The notes under the pieces were generated by a model, which searched no databases, was not told the DNA's origin, and was given only the letters and a program-made list of their open reading frames with translations. Below are positions 16,402 to 23,895 of a DNA stretch of 64,000 nt, one piece after another. Origin of the DNA: Microbacterium sp. AB. Lineage in GTDB: Bacteria; Actinomycetota; Actinomycetes; Actinomycetales; Microbacteriaceae. The translations under genes were made by a program, and so were the position numbers. The stretch lies in contig NZ_CP118157.1 of NCBI RefSeq assembly GCF_032878875.1, forward strand, positions 3,038,001-3,102,000, given 5' to 3'. How positions within the stretch are numbered: position 1 is the stretch's first letter; every line of letters begins with the position of its first letter.

Positions 16402-16968
16402 CTACCCCGCCCGGCCGCGGCGCCCCGGAGGGAGCAATCCACGAGCCCGAGCCTTCGCGACCCAGCCCTGTGCCGTAGTGAGAGCGACACCGTTGATCTC
16501 TGCCATCGTGGCGCTTGGATTCTTGTCGCCCTGCTGAGTGAGCCGGCCATGCTGGAGGGCGACGCGCTGGTAGAAGTCCGGGTCCTGCTTGGCGGTGCCG
16601 CCGAGCGGCTTGAGAAGGTCGCGCTCGGCGATCTTCCGCCCGCTGGGCAACACGATCTTGCCGCCGGTGATCGTCTGCTCGCGCTTCATGGCGAACAGGC
16701 GCTTGTTGATCGCGGCCTCGATCTGAGCAGTCGGCAGCTCGCGTAGCAGCCGGCTCGTGATCGGGTCGCCCGGGCGCCACGGAAGGTAGACGACGCCGGT
16801 GATGCGCACCTCCTCCGGCACCGCGAAGGTCTGGCGCTGCAAGCGGATGAACACCCGCGTGTGACTCTCGGCGTGCTCGATGTAGCACCACCGGCCATCC
16901 GTCGTCTCGTTCTGCTCGGCGTCGTCGGGCTCGCGATTGTGAGCAGGAGCCGCATCGCCGGCGATCAT
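16402..16968 (-). CDS. Conserved mobile-element protein, possible regulator
   Basis: A 188-residue protein with the segments RWCYIEHAESHTRVFIRLQ, YLPWRPGDPITSRLLRELPT, KPLGGTAKQDPDFYQRVALQ and a basic C-terminus containing MAEINGVALTTAQGWVAKAR, which could form a helix-turn-helix (ALTTAQGWVAKARARGLLPP). I have met similar proteins beside integrase/excisionase genes in actinobacterial elements, but no function is known to me. Its start codon overlaps that of the divergent excisionase gene (a shared CATG at 16966-16969), so the two are transcribed divergently from overlapping control regions. It may regulate excision. Confidence 0.65.
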   Translation of the reverse strand: MIAGDAAPAHNREPDDAEQNETTDGRWCYIEHAESHTRVFIRLQRQTFAVPEEVRITGVVYLPWRPGDPITSRLLRELPTAQIEAAINKRLFAMKREQTITGGKIVLPSGRKIAERDLLKPLGGTAKQDPDFYQRVALQHGRLTQQGDKNPSATMAEINGVALTTAQGWVAKARARGLLPPGRRGRAG

Positions 16969-17176
16969 GAGCGATCACACAGCGGATTCCGTCGAGCAGG
17001 AACGACTGTTCTACACAGAGGCGGAAGCCGCCGCCGCGCTGCGCGTCCATCCCTCCACTCTCGGACGACTGGCGAAAGGGGGCCGCTCCCCCGTCGAGCC
17101 CGTCATGACGGGTAGCCGCCGTCTCTATCCGGTCTCGGCGATCGAGGCGCTGGCACACCCGAGGACCAGCAGATGA
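16967..17176 (+). CDS. xis: Excisionase / MerR-type HTH DNA-binding protein
   Basis: A 69-residue protein with FYTEAEAAAALRVHPSTLGR, LAKGGRSPVEPVMTGSRRLY and PVSAIEALAHP, the winged HTH of Xis/AlpA-like factors. It overlaps the integrase start by four bases (ATGA), the arrangement seen in pSAM2-type elements, where Xis and Int are translationally coupled. It resembles the excisionase at 24869-25063. Since the adjacent integrase is frameshifted, it is probably no longer useful unless another integrase acts on this element. Confidence 0.82.
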   Translation: MSDHTADSVEQERLFYTEAEAAAALRVHPSTLGRLAKGGRSPVEPVMTGSRRLYPVSAIEALAHPRTSR

Positions 17177-18350
17177 TCGAGAAGCGCGTTCTCAAGGACG
17201 GCTCGGTGCGCTGGAAGGCGCGGATCAAGAACGGCGGGGCGGTCGTCGCGCAGCAGACGTTCCGGCTCAAGGGCGATGCCGAGACGTGGGAGCGCGAGCA
17301 GATGCGGGCGATCCAGCTCGGGACCTTTCTTCCGCCCCATAAGGCCAAGACTCCGCTGGGCGAGGTTGTCGCCTCGTTCCTCGCGGCGCGCACCTCGCAG
17401 GTCTCGGCGCACTCGCACCGCACCGACCGCGACAACCTCTCTGCCCTCCCCGCGAAGCTCAAGGCACGACCGATCGGCTCGGTCAGCGAGGCCGACGTGC
17501 TCGGCTTCCTCATCGATCAGCTCAAGATCAAGCAGCGCTTCACCGTCGCCCGGATGCGCACCACGCTCAGCGCCCTGTTCACCTATGCGATGCGCGAGAA
17601 GTACGTTGCCGCGCATCCCGTTCGCGGCATTCAGTTACCGCCTGGCGCGAGCCAGAAGCCCGCCGACGAGTGGTTCACGGCGGAAAGCCTCGCTGCGACG
17701 CTCGCGGCCCAGCACGCAGCTTCGGCGCACTATGCGACGATCACCGAGTGGGCCTCCCTGACCGGTCTGCGCTGGTCCGAGACGCGGGCGCTGCGAGTAG
17801 CCGACCTCCAGGACGTCCCATTCCCGGCGGCCGGGGTGCGGAGGGCACAGTCCGAGGGCTACGACGAGAAGCACCCAAGACGACCAACGGCGAGCGCGCA
17901 GTCCCGCTCACAGAGCGGGCACGGCAGCTCGCGCGGGAGGCAGCAGCCGGGAAGCGCCCCGAGGCGTATCTGTTCACGAGCCCCAAGGGGCGGCAACTGC
18001 GGATGAACCTCTACCGACGCTTCACCAAGTGGGCAACAACCGCCCCGCACAAGCGCCCGCACATGCTGCGTCACTGCTGCGCGTCACAGTGGCTTCGCGC
18101 CGGCATCCCGATCAATCAGGTCGCCGAATGGCTCGGCGACGACCCGCGCACCGTGCGCAAGGTCTACGCCCACGTGCTCGGCGAGCAGCAGACCATCGAG
18201 GGCCTGCGCCGCCTCAACAAGCTGGCGTCGGGACCCTCACAGGACCCTCGCGACATTCCTGAGAACGCGAACGATCACAAAAGCGACCGTGAACTTCGGA
18301 AGAATATCGGCTCTGACCAGTCGAAAAACGGCGGAGACGGAGGGATTTGA
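17173..18350 (+). pseudogene. int: Tyrosine integrase, frameshifted
   Basis: The reading frame starts MIEKRVLKDGSVRWKARIKN and follows the integrase at 25053-26225 closely through the core-binding domain and the first catalytic arginine (GLRWSETRAL). Near 17873, after SEGYDEK, one base is missing relative to the other copy. The continuation in the +1 frame is APKTTNGERAVPLTERARQ, HMLRHCCASQWLRAGIPINQ, EWLGDDPRTVRKVYAHVLGE, with the HxLRH box and catalytic tyrosine. No slippery heptamer is evident at the junction, so this looks like a mutation rather than programmed frameshifting. The last codons lie in the att core at 18330-18386. Confidence 0.85.
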
Positions 18351-18386
18351 ACCCTCGGTCCCCGTGAGGGGACTCCACCTTAGCAG
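18330..18386. repeat. attL: 57-bp direct repeat of the tRNA-Ser(GCT) 3' half
   Basis: These 57 bases are identical to 26205-26261, the part of the intact tRNA-Ser gene from the anticodon loop to its 3' end. The two copies bound the AICE carrying rep, the translocase and the intact integrase. The copy here lacks the 5' half of the tRNA and is therefore the distal att site left by integration. Confidence 0.9.
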
Positions 18387-18504
18387 TGCCTTGAGAGCCG
18401 CATAGGCCGCGATTTTCTGCGCCCGTGCGCACCGGATGCACGCCGATTCTCGGCGCGTTCGGCAGTGCGGCTCCCCTGTCGCTCCCCTGGGCCGACCGGC
18501 ATGA

Positions 18505-19827
18505 ATGCCCGGCCACTTCTCCGATGACCAACGCCACCACGCCCCCGAGGGAGCGCCTTTCGCGCCCGGAGCGGGCGAAGCCCGCGGAGGGTCGAAAGGT
18601 GCTCCGCACGCGGAGCGAAGCGACGCGCCTTGGTACATCGCGAATAACGTTGCCGCTTCGGACTGGCGGCGGGTTCGGTTCCGGCGTCGGCAGCGGTCGA
18701 GCGGGTGGCTGATCGGTCAAGCTCGCGAGCAGGCGGGGCTATCTCGGGATGCTCGGGCGGACGAGTCCGGCGAGTGGGTGCGGCCTCTGCGTCCGGCTCG
18801 GTGCCGTTGGCGGGCTGCCGCTGCGGTGACGGTTCATGCCGATGGAACCGGCGAGCATCCGGCGCACTACTCGGGGTTGGAGCGCTGCGCGTCGGTGTGG
18901 GCGTGCCCGGTGTGCGCGGGCGTGATTCGCGCGACGAGAGCGGATGAGATTGAGCGGGCGGCGCTGCACGCTCAGGACGCGGGCATGGGCCTCGCGTTCA
19001 TGACGCTGACGCTGCGCCACAAGTCCGAGGACGGTCTGGCACCGTCGATTGACGTGTTGCTGGGCGCGTGGCGTGCCGTGCAGTCCTGGCGGGCATGGAA
19101 GCGGCTGGCCGCGCGACTCGGCTACGTCGGCGCGATCCGCTCAACAGAGGTCACCTACGGGGGCAACGGCTGGCACCCGCACTCGCACTTCCTGGTCGTG
19201 TTCGAGCGCCCACTATCGGCGGCGGAACTCGCGTCGTTCGAGGCTGAGGTGCACGCGCTCTGGGTGCGTGCTGTTGAGAAGAAGGGCGGACGGCTCCCGT
19301 CACGAGAGCACGGCGTCAAGGTGCAAGCGGTCGATGGTGACGGTGCGGTGCTCGCCAACTACTTGTCGAAGATGCAGGAGCATACCGGCGAGCGTCGGGC
19401 GTCGGTTGGTACGGAGATTGCGCGCGGCGATCTGAAGCGGGGTCGCGGCGACAGTCTGGCGCCGTTCGAACTGCTCGACGCCGAGGGACCAGGGACGGAG
19501 CAAGCACGAGGGCTGTGGGTCGAGTTCGTGACCGCCACTCGGGGCCGTCGCGCGTTCTCCTGGACGAAGGGGCTGCGTGACCGGCTGCTCCCCGGCGAGG
19601 AAGAGAAGACCGACGACGAGCTGATCGAAGAAGCGGAGGCCTTCGAGCTGGTCGCTGTGATCGAAGCTCGCACGTACGACCGCGCGTTCCGGAACAACGC
19701 TGATCGGCTAGCGGAAGCGCTCGAAATCGCGGAGTCCGGCGACCTCGACCGGCTCGCCTGGTACGTGACATTCCCGCCCGATCCCTCACCGCCGATGAAT
19801 CAAAGCGTCAGGTTCTCCGCCTCGTGA
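18505..19827 (+). CDS. Rolling-circle replication initiator (AICE Rep)
   Basis: Up to 440 residues. A Cys-rich part (CASVWACPVCAGVIRATR) is followed by rolling-circle motif I (FMTLTLRHK near residue 172), motif II with the metal-binding HPHSHFLVVF near 225, and motif III YLSKM near 290 with the nicking tyrosine. This is the Rep architecture of pSAM2-like elements, which nicks the excised circle to start replication. The N-terminus is uncertain: the ATG at 18505 begins a low-complexity lead, and a GTG near 18779 (VRPLRPARCRW) is an alternative. It is the first gene inside attL, as expected for an AICE. Confidence 0.82.
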   Translation: MPGHFSDDQRHHAPEGAPFAPGAGEARGGSKGAPHAERSDAPWYIANNVAASDWRRVRFRRRQRSSGWLIGQAREQAGLSRDARADESGEWVRPLRPARCRWRAAAAVTVHADGTGEHPAHYSGLERCASVWACPVCAGVIRATRADEIERAALHAQDAGMGLAFMTLTLRHKSEDGLAPSIDVLLGAWRAVQSWRAWKRLAARLGYVGAIRSTEVTYGGNGWHPHSHFLVVFERPLSAAELASFEAEVHALWVRAVEKKGGRLPSREHGVKVQAVDGDGAVLANYLSKMQEHTGERRASVGTEIARGDLKRGRGDSLAPFELLDAEGPGTEQARGLWVEFVTATRGRRAFSWTKGLRDRLLPGEEEKTDDELIEEAEAFELVAVIEARTYDRAFRNNADRLAEALEIAESGDLDRLAWYVTFPPDPSPPMNQSVRFSAS

Positions 19828-19906
19828 CGGCCGCGCCTTGGCCAGAATGCGCCTTGCCCTCGATATCGTGGGCACACAGGCCCAGCTATTCATAGGAAGC
19901 GCATCA

Positions 19907-20899
19907 ATGGCGAAGAAGAGCGACGTCCCACGTACAGTGCAGTTCTGGCGCCTTGTCGATGCGCGCGACGGCGCACTCGTTGAAGAGGTCAACTGGGATG
20001 CCGTGATGCGACACTTGTACGGCCACCGGCACACGTTCGTGATCGATGGTCGCGAGCATGCTGGGACTGTCGTCCCCCTCAAAATCGCCGACGCCTGGGC
20101 GGACGCGCTTGCTGTCGATGACGTGCCCGATGGCGTCCCCAGAGAGAACGAAGAACTAACGCATGGCGTCGTTGTGGCTGCCGGGAAAGACTACGTTCCT
20201 AATCAAGAGAACGTAGCGTCAGGGTCGCAGAAGCCAATGGGTCTTGACGGCGACAACTGGTCACCCGTGGACAATCTCTTCGTCTGGCATCTCCCCTTCG
20301 GGAACATGATCGGTGTGCTCGCAGAGTCCACCTCATCCTCGAAGGCCGCAAAGTACGCAGACTGGCTAACGCGCGCGACTCGGTCGCTCTATGAGAACGA
20401 CCCCGAGTTCTCCTGGGCCGCGCGTCCGGTAATCGATAAGGCTCGTGCGAACTTGATCAAGAAGGCCAACGGCCTCCGATCATTCGTGTATGCGGGCGAG
20501 GTGGGCGGTGCCGTCAACGAAGCAACAGGCGCGAAGGCTGTGTTCATCGGCCCTAATAGGAAGCAGCCGACTGCTCTGCGCATCGAGATCAAGGCGAGTC
20601 TCGTGCGAGGCAAGAGCGCGCCGCATGACGATGAGCAAGTGCTCCTCGATTGGTTCAACTCGACGTTTGGCTCTCTGGAGGGGGACGTCAGCAAGGCCCA
20701 AGTCGCCCTTCCTGCATCCGACGACACCCCCGCCTCCGAGGTGGATCTCCTGCATCACCGGCTCACGCGCAAGGTGCGCGTACCCCTTGCGCTCGGCACA
20801 ACACGAGCGTTCACCGCGATGTCGGCGGTCGGAGCTATCGTCGATGCGTTCGACACGGATAGAGCAGAACTGCTCAAGCTCCGGTTCAACACGGATTGA
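19907..20899 (+). CDS. RexA-like cargo protein of unknown function
   Basis: A 330-residue soluble protein. The ATG at 19907 has AGGAAG eight bases upstream; longer frames from TTG 19838 or ATG 19847 lack one. The segment VDNLFVWHLPFGNMIGVLAE followed by STSSSKAAKYADWL resembles in layout the FLFVEGDTIGFARTVFGPT...DFL region of phage lambda RexA, and the C-terminus is charged (RKVRVPLALG). The next gene encodes a four-helix membrane protein, the RexB layout, and starts just after this one ends. It sits between rep and the transfer operon, where AICEs often carry accessory genes. I infer a phage-exclusion pair; the sequence similarity is weak and unverified. Confidence 0.55.
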   Translation: MAKKSDVPRTVQFWRLVDARDGALVEEVNWDAVMRHLYGHRHTFVIDGREHAGTVVPLKIADAWADALAVDDVPDGVPRENEELTHGVVVAAGKDYVPNQENVASGSQKPMGLDGDNWSPVDNLFVWHLPFGNMIGVLAESTSSSKAAKYADWLTRATRSLYENDPEFSWAARPVIDKARANLIKKANGLRSFVYAGEVGGAVNEATGAKAVFIGPNRKQPTALRIEIKASLVRGKSAPHDDEQVLLDWFNSTFGSLEGDVSKAQVALPASDDTPASEVDLLHHRLTRKVRVPLALGTTRAFTAMSAVGAIVDAFDTDRAELLKLRFNTD

Positions 20900-20907
20900 G
20901 GTGGCTC

Positions 20908-21408
20908 ATGGTTGATCGCGAGGCACGGCGTCAGCTCGTGGTCGTCCTGAGCCTGGCAGGTGTGTCGATAGTCGCACTTGGAGCGTTGCTCACGTGGGCG
21001 CTGATCGATGTACCAGACCGTCAGCTTCAAGAAGGTTTGACGAACGTCTCAACTATCGGCGGAATCGTGAGCGGTCTGTCGCTCAGCGGCACCGCAGTGT
21101 TGGCGCTGAGCGGACGCTACACCTCAAGAGTCATCGGAAGGTACGGCAGCGTCATCCGCTTCGTGCTATTCGGGGGTTTCACGATCCTCGTCGCCGCGTC
21201 GCTCCTGTGTGCGGTCGCGGTCGTTTGGGTTGATCAGATGTGGACTCGCTTCGTGCTCGGGTTCACGATTCCGTTGATGCTCTTGACGCTGGTGGCGACA
21301 GCTCTCCTGATCAACAGCGCATTCGCTTGGAACGAGCCGAGTGAAACGAAGCGGACGTCCGATCCATTCTCGAAGAAAAAGCTCGCTCCACCGGAGGAGA
21401 ACAAGTAG
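20908..21408 (+). CDS. Four-helix membrane protein, RexB-like partner
   Basis: A 166-residue protein with four clear membrane segments: about residues 10-32 (LVVVLSLAGVSIVALGALLT), 48-68 (TIGGIVSGLSLSGTAVLALS), 83-108 (VIRFVLFGGFTILVAASLLC) and 113-137 (FVLGFTIPLMLLTLVATALL), then a charged cytoplasmic tail. The ATG at 20908 has an AGGTGG ribosome site that begins at the stop of the upstream gene, so translation is coupled. A soluble protein followed by a small four-helix protein is the organisation of lambda rexAB and of similar mycobacteriophage exclusion pairs. That role is inference. Confidence 0.6.
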   Translation: MVDREARRQLVVVLSLAGVSIVALGALLTWALIDVPDRQLQEGLTNVSTIGGIVSGLSLSGTAVLALSGRYTSRVIGRYGSVIRFVLFGGFTILVAASLLCAVAVVWVDQMWTRFVLGFTIPLMLLTLVATALLINSAFAWNEPSETKRTSDPFSKKKLAPPEENK

Positions 21409-21418
21409 CACACACAGC

Positions 21419-21453
21419 GAGGCTCCCCAATCATCATGTGACCGGGGAGCCTC
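21419..21453. terminator. Bidirectional hairpin between convergent genes
   Basis: A perfect 10-bp inverted repeat (GAGGCTCCCC at 21419-21428 and GGGGAGCCTC at 21444-21453, loop 15) lies between the stop codons of the convergent cargo membrane-protein gene and the 130-residue minus-strand gene. There is no strong T-run, so it may be a weak or Rho-assisted terminator. Confidence 0.55.
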
Positions 21454-21464
21454 AGCGTTAGACG

Positions 21465-21857
21465 CTACTTGGGGGTTCTAGTGAGCCGGGACGTGTCAAG
21501 TGGGTCATAGCGCCAGTCGTTGATGCGAGTCGCGGTGACAGCTGGACTTGAGTCGAGCGCGGGGTTCAGCAGGCGGGCAATCTCGCGCTGGGTCTTGTAC
21601 TGGTGCCGAGTGACGAACTCAACCCAAAGGCGCCGAGCTTCCCACGCCTGAGCGAGCGCGATGTTGATCGCGGCTCCGGTCTCATCAGCAGATGCCGACT
21701 CGTCTCCCTCTCCGTTCTCAAGCGCGTTGGCAAGCAGACGTAGGTTGCGAGAAGCCTCTCTGAAGTAGGGAGCAAGGGCAGCGAAGCTCTCCGCATCCCT
21801 AGCGGGGTAGGTCTTGCCGTCGATGTAGCTCGGTTCCGGTTGCCGTCGTGGACTCAT
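21465..21857 (-). CDS. Hypothetical AICE protein, possible regulator
   Basis: A 130-residue protein beginning MSPRRQPEPSYIDGKTYPAR, with a helical, acidic middle (LRLLANALENGEGDESASAD) and a C-terminal part (TQREIARLLNPALDSSPAVT, then RINDWRYDPL) that could contain a helix-turn-helix. No family is recognised. It is transcribed away from the transfer operon, across a control region with repeated CGCTCG palindromes. It is therefore a candidate for the repressor or the coupling regulator of the element, but the DNA-binding assignment rests only on position and this weak motif. Confidence 0.6.
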   Translation of the reverse strand: MSPRRQPEPSYIDGKTYPARDAESFAALAPYFREASRNLRLLANALENGEGDESASADETGAAINIALAQAWEARRLWVEFVTRHQYKTQREIARLLNPALDSSPAVTATRINDWRYDPLDTSRLTRTPK

Positions 21858-21874
21858 GCGCCCAGGGTAGCACT

Positions 21875-21947
21875 CGCTCGGATATCGATTCGCTCGAATA
21901 TCGAGCGAGAGTGGTACTGTGTGTGCATTCCGCTCGAAATACGAGCG
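21875..21947. promoter_or_regulatory. Repeated CGCTCG palindromes in the divergent AICE promoter region
   Basis: Two 17-bp palindromes occur: a perfect one at 21891-21907 (CGCTCGA-ATA-TCGAGCG) and one at 21931-21947 (CGCTCG-AAATA-CGAGCG). A half-site copy lies at 21875-21891. Perfect sites are 40 bp apart centre to centre and the half-site 16 bp from the first. A possible -10 element (TACTGT, near 21914) lies between the two palindromes. They fill the space between the minus-strand 130-residue gene and the plus-strand transfer operon and probably bind a repressor that controls both. Confidence 0.65.
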
Positions 21948-21971
21948 AACACGTACAAGGAGACACAGACC

Positions 21972-22370
21972 ATGACAACCACCCAGGCGGCAAGCCTTCC
22001 GATCCTGACCAACTCTGATGCATGGCCGTTGACCGCTCTCGGTCTCGGTGAGCCGATGCGGTTCCGCATGAAGGGGGATCGCGGCAGCGCTCAGAGCAAC
22101 GCGCTGTCACCCGATGGACGCCCCACCCTCGCCTCGGGCTGCATCCCGCAGCTGCTCGACAAGGAGGGACGCCTCCGCCCGCAGAAGGGTCATTCTCTGC
22201 ACGTCATCAATGCAGTGCCGGATGACGTGATCGAGGCGGGCGAGCAGGTGCGCGCCGATGGTCTGATCTGGGTGCAGCCGTACGAGAGCAACGGGCGGGT
22301 GCTGCTGTCGATCACGGTCGAAAGCCTCGTTCCAGTGACGGCTCCCGCGCCGAAGAAGTCGGAGGCGTGA
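21972..22370 (+). CDS. Conserved AICE protein of unknown function
   Basis: A 132-residue protein (MTTTQAASLPILTNSDAWPL ... EPMRFRMKGDRGS ... SITVESLVPVTAP). The ATG at 21972 has AAGGAG at good spacing and lies just downstream of the palindromic control region, making it the first gene of the transfer operon. Beta-rich and without membrane segments, it could be a small nucleic-acid-binding or accessory protein, but no motif proves it. The next gene begins two bases after its stop. Confidence 0.7.
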   Translation: MTTTQAASLPILTNSDAWPLTALGLGEPMRFRMKGDRGSAQSNALSPDGRPTLASGCIPQLLDKEGRLRPQKGHSLHVINAVPDDVIEAGEQVRADGLIWVQPYESNGRVLLSITVESLVPVTAPAPKKSEA

Positions 22371-22371
22371 C

Positions 22372-22908
22372 GTGAACACGCAAAGGATCGAGCGCAACGT
22401 TACTGGCGCTGTCGCGGTGTTCGCGGTGTTCGCGCTCACGCTGCTGGTGGCTGCGGCGTGGGTGGTCGCTGAGGCTCCTGCGGCGACGGCTGCCGACACA
22501 ACGGAGTACACCGAGGAGTATGTGCCTGGCCGCACCGATCCGGTGTACGTCTACGCGGAGGAAGACAAAGAGACGGTGACGGTATCGCAGGCGGTGCGCC
22601 CTCGTGCGGGCACGTCTGATGGTTCTGCCGTCGTCTACCTCCCGCCGCTGGGCGATTCCGTCACGATTTCGGATGTCACTGATGGCGGCGTGGGCACGAC
22701 CCTGTGCAGGCTCGACACTGCCGGGAAGCTCTCGGGGCTGAACGACGGCGCGTGTTCGTGGGTTCAAGCGTCCAGCACGTCCGGCGCGCATGTTCGTGTG
22801 GACGGTCTGGCGTCTGGCTCGCACACATTCTTGGTCTCGACGCGCACGTCGCCCTCGACCTACAACGTGCAGCGTGTGACGTTCGAGATTCCGGGGGTGT
22901 CACGATGA
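22372..22908 (+). CDS. Exported or membrane-anchored AICE protein
   Basis: A 178-residue protein starting with GTG one base after the upstream stop. Residues 10-32 form a hydrophobic segment (VTGAVAVFAVFALTLLVAAA) ending in APAATAADT, either a signal peptide or an anchor. The exterior part is polar and Thr/Ser/Val-rich (TVTVSQAVRPRAGTSDGS, YLPPLGDSVTISDVTDGG) with a single Cys pair (C at LCRLD and ACSWV) that may form a disulphide. The stop overlaps the next start (ATGA). It is probably a cell-surface component of the conjugation apparatus; no family is recognised. Confidence 0.65.
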   Translation: MNTQRIERNVTGAVAVFAVFALTLLVAAAWVVAEAPAATAADTTEYTEEYVPGRTDPVYVYAEEDKETVTVSQAVRPRAGTSDGSAVVYLPPLGDSVTISDVTDGGVGTTLCRLDTAGKLSGLNDGACSWVQASSTSGAHVRVDGLASGSHTFLVSTRTSPSTYNVQRVTFEIPGVSR

Positions 22909-23561
22909 AGCTGCATCGCATTGTGCCCCTGGCAGTGGTCGGCTTGATGGTCGCCGTGCTGCTCGGGCTGGCCGTGACGGGTGTTGCGCCGTCGCATCCG
23001 CTGTACGGCCTCGTGTCGGTCGTTCGCGGCCTGGTGGTCGTCCTGCTCGTGCTGCTGCTCGCCGTCGTTGTGGTGGCGGTGTTCGTTCCGGCGTTTCGTG
23101 GCTGGCTGCTCGCTCGGTTCGGTCGCGGTGGCGGCCCGAAGTTGAGCAAGGAAGATCGCGCCGCGCTGTCGGCGGACGAGAAGCGCGCACTGCGTTCGAT
23201 TGAGCGTGTGAAGGCGTGGGCGGAGGACGTGGGCCTCTCGGTCGAGAAGTCGAACCGGAAGGGCGACACGATCACCTATCTGCCGGCGGTCGTGGGGCGT
23301 TCCCTGCTCGCTACGGGGCCGGCTGTTGATCTGGTGCTCCCTCGTGGCCGGGTGCCTTCGGACGCGAACGCCGAGCGAATCGGCGCGGCGACGGGTACGG
23401 ATGTCTCGGTGGAGAAGATCGGCCCTGCCGTCGTGCGTGTTGGGATCATCACGCGCTCGCCTCTTGACGGCATGCGCCGCGTCGCTACGGCGTCGCCTGC
23501 GCCTGCTGCGGCGGTGAATCCGGACGACTGGACGGATGACGACGAGACGGAGGCCGTCTGA
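22905..23561 (+). CDS. Two-helix membrane protein of the AICE transfer operon
   Basis: A 218-residue protein with two N-terminal membrane segments (residues 7-26, IVPLAVVGLMVAVLLGLAVT; residues 40-66, VVRGLVVVLLVLLLAVVVVA) and a basic cytoplasmic domain containing KLSKEDRAALSADEKRALRS, VKAWAEDVGLSVEKSNRKGD and an acidic end. Coupled by ATGA to the upstream gene and by TGATG to the next small gene. Position between the surface protein and the FtsK-type translocase suggests a membrane partner of transfer or intramycelial/intercellular spread (Spd-like), but homology is not established. Confidence 0.7.
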   Translation: MKLHRIVPLAVVGLMVAVLLGLAVTGVAPSHPLYGLVSVVRGLVVVLLVLLLAVVVVAVFVPAFRGWLLARFGRGGGPKLSKEDRAALSADEKRALRSIERVKAWAEDVGLSVEKSNRKGDTITYLPAVVGRSLLATGPAVDLVLPRGRVPSDANAERIGAATGTDVSVEKIGPAVVRVGIITRSPLDGMRRVATASPAPAAAVNPDDWTDDDETEAV

Positions 23562-23656
23562 TGCTCGATGACTTCGAGGGCGACGACATCCCGTGGGCGG
23601 CTATCGACGGGTGCGAGTGGATCGACCCGAACGCGACTCTTCCGGAGGCATTCTGA
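23561..23656 (+). CDS. Tiny acidic translationally coupled ORF
   Basis: An ATG sharing its A with the stop of the upstream gene opens a 31-codon frame (MLDDFEGDDIPWAAIDG...NATLPEAF) whose stop overlaps the next start (TGATG at 23654-23658). Nine of 31 residues are acidic. The overlap at both ends and the GGAGG inside it, which serves the next gene, favour a real coupled micro-gene over chance. Function is unknown. Confidence 0.5.
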   Translation: MLDDFEGDDIPWAAIDGCEWIDPNATLPEAF

Positions 23657-23895
23657 TGACTGGTGCGGGTGAGTTCTTGGAACAGGGCGACGGTTGGACG
23701 TTCGCGAACATCAAGGTAACCGCTGAGGGCCTGGTGTCGGTGCATGCTGAGACCCCTCTGCGCCGATTGGCCGATCTGGGCATTGAGGTTGACGACGACG
23801 GGCTTCTGACCGTGGAAGAGGCACCGGACGGTGTGTTGGTGCTTCGGATGATGATCCCGTTGCCTTCGACTGATCCTCTTGGAAGCGAATCATGA
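23656..23895 (+). CDS. Small hypothetical AICE protein
   Basis: A 79-residue acidic protein (MTGAGEFLEQGDGWTFANIK, EVDDDGLLTVEEAPDGVLVL). The ATG at 23656 has GGAGG seven bases upstream and overlaps the stop of the tiny ORF; its own stop overlaps the translocase start (ATGA). No membrane segment or known domain. Its strict coupling to the FtsK-type gene suggests a cofactor of that ATPase. Confidence 0.65.
   Translation: MTGAGEFLEQGDGWTFANIKVTAEGLVSVHAETPLRRLADLGIEVDDDGLLTVEEAPDGVLVLRMMIPLPSTDPLGSES

Noticed and set aside
17860..17890. Programmed frameshift in the second integrase
   Set aside because: No slippery heptamer or following structure is apparent and the intact paralogue reads through in one frame.
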